DNA of 7,092 nt. It comes from Segatella copri. Lineage in GTDB: Bacteria; Bacteroidota; Bacteroidia; Bacteroidales; Bacteroidaceae. The stretch spans positions 1-7,092 of the forward strand of contig NZ_JAHOEA010000094.1 of the NCBI RefSeq assembly GCF_019127135.1, in the 5' to 3' direction. Both the position numbers and the translations under genes were made by a program. The notes under the pieces were generated by a model, which worked only from the letters and a program-made list of their open reading frames with translations, made no database searches and was not told the DNA's origin. Of the stretch, positions 5,828-7,092 are shown in pieces (the stretch's first letter is position 1; every line of letters begins with the position of its first letter).

Positions 5828-6311
5828 CTTAACTCGCCTCAATTTTCATTCTCCTTATAAAGTCTGGATAGATAAAGGATCATATAAGTTCTTAACAGAT
5901 TATGGTGTTCAGTATCGAATAGAATTTGTAGAAAACAATAATATTTGGGAGGATGAAAAAGCGTATGAATTCGGAATTCTCAATGAAAACAAGAAGAATT
6001 CTCCTAACGATTCTAAAGTTAAAGCAACTATACAATGTATTATAGAGGAATTCTTTCTTACGAATCCCGATATACTTCTATATCAATGTGAAACGGGTGA
6101 TAGCAGACAGGCTATGCGAGCTCGCCTTTTTACCAGATGGTTTAACGAATTCGATAAACGAGATCGTTTTTGTGTCAAGGTTTCTATTCTTAGGGATGAA
6201 GAAGTTGACAATTACATAGCCATTATAGTTCAAAAGAGTAATCCTAAGTTGAATGACATTCTTCGAGATTTTGATGAGTTTATCGGTTTCTTTGATACAA
6301 AGCCCGAATAA
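5814..6311 (+). CDS. DUF6169-like protein, second gene of the cassette
   Basis: This 165-residue soluble protein resembles the Bacteroidota family I know as DUF6169, of unknown function. Matching features are an N-terminal beta region YKFLTDYGVQYRIEF (residues 24-38), a middle helix KATIQCIIEEFFLTNPDILL (70-89), and the segment YQCETGDSRQAMRARLFTRW (90-109) with its Asp-Ser-Arg-Gln. The C-terminal YIAIIVQKSNPKLNDILRDF is followed by an acidic helix. No signal peptide, membrane helix or metal site is apparent. I chose ATG 5814 because AGGAGG at 5796-5801 precedes it and because it overlaps the upstream gene's end by 14 bases. A TTG at 5781 would add 11 residues but has no such site. The gene is clearly more A+T-rich than the ABC and surface-protein genes, which fits lateral transfer. 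It sits between two copies of a 48-bp hairpin repeat. Confidence 0.8.
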   Translation: MHAFNLTRLNFHSPYKVWIDKGSYKFLTDYGVQYRIEFVENNNIWEDEKAYEFGILNENKKNSPNDSKVKATIQCIIEEFFLTNPDILLYQCETGDSRQAMRARLFTRWFNEFDKRDRFCVKVSILRDEEVDNYIAIIVQKSNPKLNDILRDFDEFIGFFDTKPE

Positions 6312-6341
6312 TAGTAGTAACTCTGCAATTAACTTGGTTGG

Positions 6342-6389
6342 CAAGGGTCTATATACCACGATGAACAGGTGGCGTATAGACCCTTGATT
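6342..6389 (+). repeat. 48-bp hairpin repeat, copy 2
   Basis: This copy is identical to the one at 5493-5540 except for A instead of G within the left arm (CAAGGGTCTATATACCAC). The change creates an A-C mismatch beside the existing wobble, while the loop GATGAACAG and the right arm are unchanged. It lies 30 bases after the DUF6169-like gene, so it could also serve as that gene's 3' structure, although no U-run follows. Confidence 0.85.
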
Positions 6390-6487
6390 ATATGGTGATA
6401 TTCATAATCTACATCTCCGCTTTCAGCAGCTTTATCTCCTCTGCCGAAGGAAAGAGAAGAAGCAGAACGCAGGCTAAACGCAAGCAG

Positions 6488-6574
6488 CACGCCCTGAAGG
6501 GGCAGAAGCTCCTAGCCCAGGGCAGCGCCCTGGGTATAATAGCAATCAGCAAGGCGCCCTGTAAGGGCAAAAGC
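6488..6574 (+). repeat. REP cluster, left (three hairpins)
   Basis: Three G+C-rich hairpins lie in a row: GCCC/GGGC (6491-6494 with 6500-6503), CCCAGGGC/GCCCTGGG (6516-6523 with 6527-6534) and GCCCT/AGGGC (6556-6560 with 6564-6568). The same order and spacing occur inverted at 6940-7026. Only an 18-base linker between the second and third hairpins differs strongly. Confidence 0.82.
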
Positions 6575-6593
6575 CTTACAACACCAATCTTCC

Positions 6594-6930
6594 TTAATCC
6601 CGAAACACGAATTTTTCATTATATTCCACATTATATAATTCCAAGAATGCTCTATATTCCTCTGCAAACGAATGCTTGGTGTGATGCTCTTTCTGGTTGT
6701 CAATATATTGCAATGTTTTGTCCACAACGGATTACATCTTTTGATAATATGAACAATACATGAACATGATCGCCTATACCACCAGCCTTTATCTCGGTAC
6801 ATCCCGATGTCTTTACAAGTTTGCCGATATAACTATGGAGTCGTTCCAAATCATTTTCACGGATTTGGGGGCTCGTTGATTTGATGTGGAAAATCAAATG
6901 GATGTAAATCTTTGATAAGGATTGCGCCAT
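6594..6930 (-). pseudogene. REP-associated tyrosine transposase (RAYT, Y1 HUH), internally deleted
   Basis: From ATG at 6930 (minus strand) the product begins MAQSLSKIYIHLIFHIKS and carries the HUH motif GGIGDHVHVLF (metal-binding His55 and His57), as in IS200-like/RAYT transposases. Such enzymes cut single-stranded REP DNA through a catalytic Tyr further on. After LSKDV (residue 66, near 6733) the frame is lost and stops soon after. The true C-terminus is present in the next frame from about 6728: VVDKTLQYIDNQKEHHTK through YRAFLELYNVEYNEKFVFRD, stop at 6594-6596. The middle part, about 40-45 residues in relatives and holding the catalytic Tyr and the 'WQ.GY..F.VS' region, is missing. The call is firm and the copy is inactive. 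The deleted length is judged from memory of the family's roughly 150-residue size. Confidence 0.85.
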
Positions 6931-6939
6931 AATTTTAAA

Positions 6940-7026
6940 GCTTTTGCCCTTACAGGGCGTTGGTTTGTATATCATAATACCCAGGGCGTTGCCCTGGGCT
7001 AGGAGCTTCTGCCCTTTCAGGGCGTG
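6940..7026 (-). repeat. REP cluster, right (three hairpins)
   Basis: This is the inverted counterpart of 6488-6574. Its hairpins are GCCCT/AGGGC (6946-6950 with 6954-6958), CCCAGGGC/GCCCTGGG (6980-6987 with 6991-6998) and GCCCT/AGGGC (7011-7015 with 7019-7023). It lies 9 bases upstream of the transposase start. Confidence 0.82.
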
Positions 7027-7092
7027 TGGGGACATGTTGCTGTTGTATCAGTTCATCTTCATTGAGTGACTGAAGGGTATTCAGAAGGTTTT
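6950..7092 (-). CDS. Possible C-terminus of an unknown protein reading into the REP cluster (partial)
   Basis: A minus-strand frame is open from the right edge to TAA at 6950-6952 (46 codons). It first reads NLLNTLQSLNEDELIQQQHV, which looks like ordinary protein, and then enters the REP as PTRPERAEAPSPGQRPGYYD and a short tail. If real, the REP cluster supplies the last roughly 25 residues of a gene that begins outside the window. It overlaps the right REP cluster and stops 20 bases before the transposase ATG. I do not recognise the family. It could be chance. Confidence 0.4.
   Translation of the reverse strand, partial: NLLNTLQSLNEDELIQQQHVPTRPERAEAPSPGQRPGYYDIQTNAL

Larger units (their letters stand above)
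6488..7026 (-). mobile_element. Defective RAYT element between inverted REP clusters
   Basis: A broken REP-associated tyrosine transposase gene (minus strand, 6594-6930) is enclosed by 87-bp REP clusters in inverted orientation (6488-6574 and 6940-7026). RAYT proteins are single-copy IS200-like enzymes known to sit beside the REPs they act on. Here the enzyme is dead, so the unit could move or spread only if an intact relative acts elsewhere in the genome. Confidence 0.75.

Noticed and set aside
6390..6487. Fragment of a coding gene between hairpin copy 2 and the left REP (for example PKEREEAERRLNA on plus, SAEEIKLLKAEM on minus)
   Set aside because: Several frames look faintly protein-like, but none is long or has a start, so no gene can be claimed.
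6392..6763. 123-codon plus-strand frame across the left REP and the transposase
   Set aside because: It is the complement of the RAYT remnant plus REP hairpins; its protein looks like no family and has no leader.
6700..7035. 111-codon minus-strand frame starting MSPHALKGQK
   Set aside because: Its first part is REP DNA read as protein. The real transposase start is the ATG at 6930, and the frame after residue 66 is beyond the deletion junction.

Overview
The window looks like a chromosomal accessory stretch from a Bacteroidota member, most likely Prevotella/Segatella. The evidence is a perfect Bacteroidota promoter (TTTG-N19-TAnnTTTG), A-rich rather than Shine-Dalgarno leaders, a BspA-type leucine-rich-repeat surface protein with a 'YDLQGRR...GGK..KVIIK' C-terminus, and small 'KKKYIKP' peptides of a type common in that group. 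Species cannot be fixed from the sequence alone.

Layout: (1) 3-1700, the 3' part of an ABC exporter gene (membrane domain plus ATPase), whose 5' end lies before the window. (2) 1697-1919, the wreck of an AraC-type regulator with an internal deletion. (3) 1978-2075, a promoter region with one inverted and three direct copies of GGAAGTAGACAC at 21-22 bp steps, ending where a -33 box should be. It drives a small two-helix membrane protein (2080-2325). (4) 2375-4931, a large secreted BspA-like protein. Its best translation start (2375) is out of frame with the body by one base at a run of eight G, which suggests phase variation. (5) 4950-5117, a 55-residue leader-like peptide in the same transcription unit, closed by a strong terminator. 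(6) 5177-5683, a gene-free repeat field. (7) 5684-6311, a two-gene overlapping cassette: a 47-residue charged helix protein plus a DUF6169-like protein. It is A+T-rich, has its own promoter, and lies between two 48-bp direct copies of one hairpin sequence. (8) 6488-7026, a dead REP-associated tyrosine transposase (RAYT) between inverted 87-bp REP clusters. (9) On the minus strand to the right edge, a possible gene whose C-terminus is read out of REP DNA.

The surface protein, the small membrane protein and the leader-like peptide could form one expression unit. The most notable points are the G-tract switch, the activator-like repeat array, the hairpin-flanked DUF6169 cassette, and two genes killed by internal deletions. 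The functions of the cassette, the peptide and the small membrane protein are not known from this sequence.
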